Origin: an uncultured Pseudomonadota bacterium
GTDB lineage: Bacteria > Myxococcota_A > UBA9042 > CAIXZC01
DNA length: 7,074 nucleotides
NCBI GenBank assembly: GCA_937884235.1
Contig: CALGBT010000939.1
Span: 1-7,074 of the forward strand
Direction of reading: 5' to 3'
A program made the translations under genes and the position numbers. Of this stretch, positions 6,982-7,074 are shown piece by piece. The notes beneath the pieces are model-generated. The model made no database searches, had not been told where the DNA came from, and saw only the letters and a list, made by a program, of their open reading frames with translations. Numbering within the stretch: position 1 is the stretch's first letter; each line of letters opens with the position of its first letter.

Positions 6982-7074
6982 CCACCCAAACCCCGTCATC
7001 CTGAGCGCAGTCGAAGGACCGCCACGCACCACCCAAACCCCGTCATCCTGAGCGCAGTCGAAGGACCGCCACGC
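6982..7074. repeat. 47-bp direct tandem repeat just after the giant gene, continuing past the window edge
   Basis: Positions 6982-7028 form one 47-bp unit and 7029-7074 repeat its first 46 bases without a mismatch. Each unit contains CATCCTGAGCGCAGTCGAAG. The element begins seven bases after the stop codon of the long gene. Its core holds an imperfect inverted repeat (TCCT and AGGA flanking 12 bases with few further pairs), so a strong terminator is unlikely. From general knowledge, near-identical CATCCTGAGCG...GAAGGA strings are common intergenic repeats in many environmental bacterial genomes. The number of units cannot be determined here. Confidence 0.85.

Noticed and set aside
6982..7074. 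CRISPR array
   Set aside because: The whole 47-bp unit is repeated, with no variable spacer between repeats, and no cas gene is present.

Overview
The window looks like GC-rich chromosomal DNA from a bacterium of the former Deltaproteobacteria, most likely Myxococcota or a Bradymonadales-like relative. The evidence for this is the run of aspartate-rich lipoproteins, the cysteine module with a CGDDGCGG signature, and the use of selenocysteine. The assignment rests on sequence style, not on a marker gene.

Layout. On the minus strand lie two consecutive lipoprotein genes. The first in transcription order (2082 to 682) encodes a 466-residue secreted lipoprotein with a cysteine-rich module, a beta-rich middle domain and a C-terminal redoxin (thioredoxin-fold) domain. 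Its reading frame is interrupted by one in-frame TGA (1047-1045), exactly where the first cysteine of a thioredoxin CxxC motif belongs (W-TGA-P-G-C). A perfect 6-bp hairpin with a GGU loop lies 20 nt downstream of that TGA, matching a bacterial SECIS element. I therefore read the gene as one selenoprotein gene, not two genes or a pseudogene. The second minus-strand gene (576 to beyond the left edge) encodes another lipoprotein with an acidic linker and a carboxypeptidase-regulatory-like beta-sandwich. It has its own possible promoter in the 105-bp gap.

Divergent from the selenoprotein gene, across about 200 bp, is one very long plus-strand gene (2281 to 6975, 1564 residues). It has no signal peptide and belongs to no family I recognise. 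Its first half is beta-rich, its middle is helical, and its last 300 residues carry a G-Y-S-Q-G nucleophile-elbow motif and late Asp and His candidates, as in alpha/beta hydrolases.

After its stop the window ends in a 47-bp direct repeat, present as one full unit plus 46 bp of a second, which probably continues beyond the edge. I see no RNA genes, transposases or CRISPR arrays. The most notable item is the lipid-anchored UxxC redoxin. The selenocysteine machinery it needs (SelA, SelB, SelC, SelD) is not in this window.
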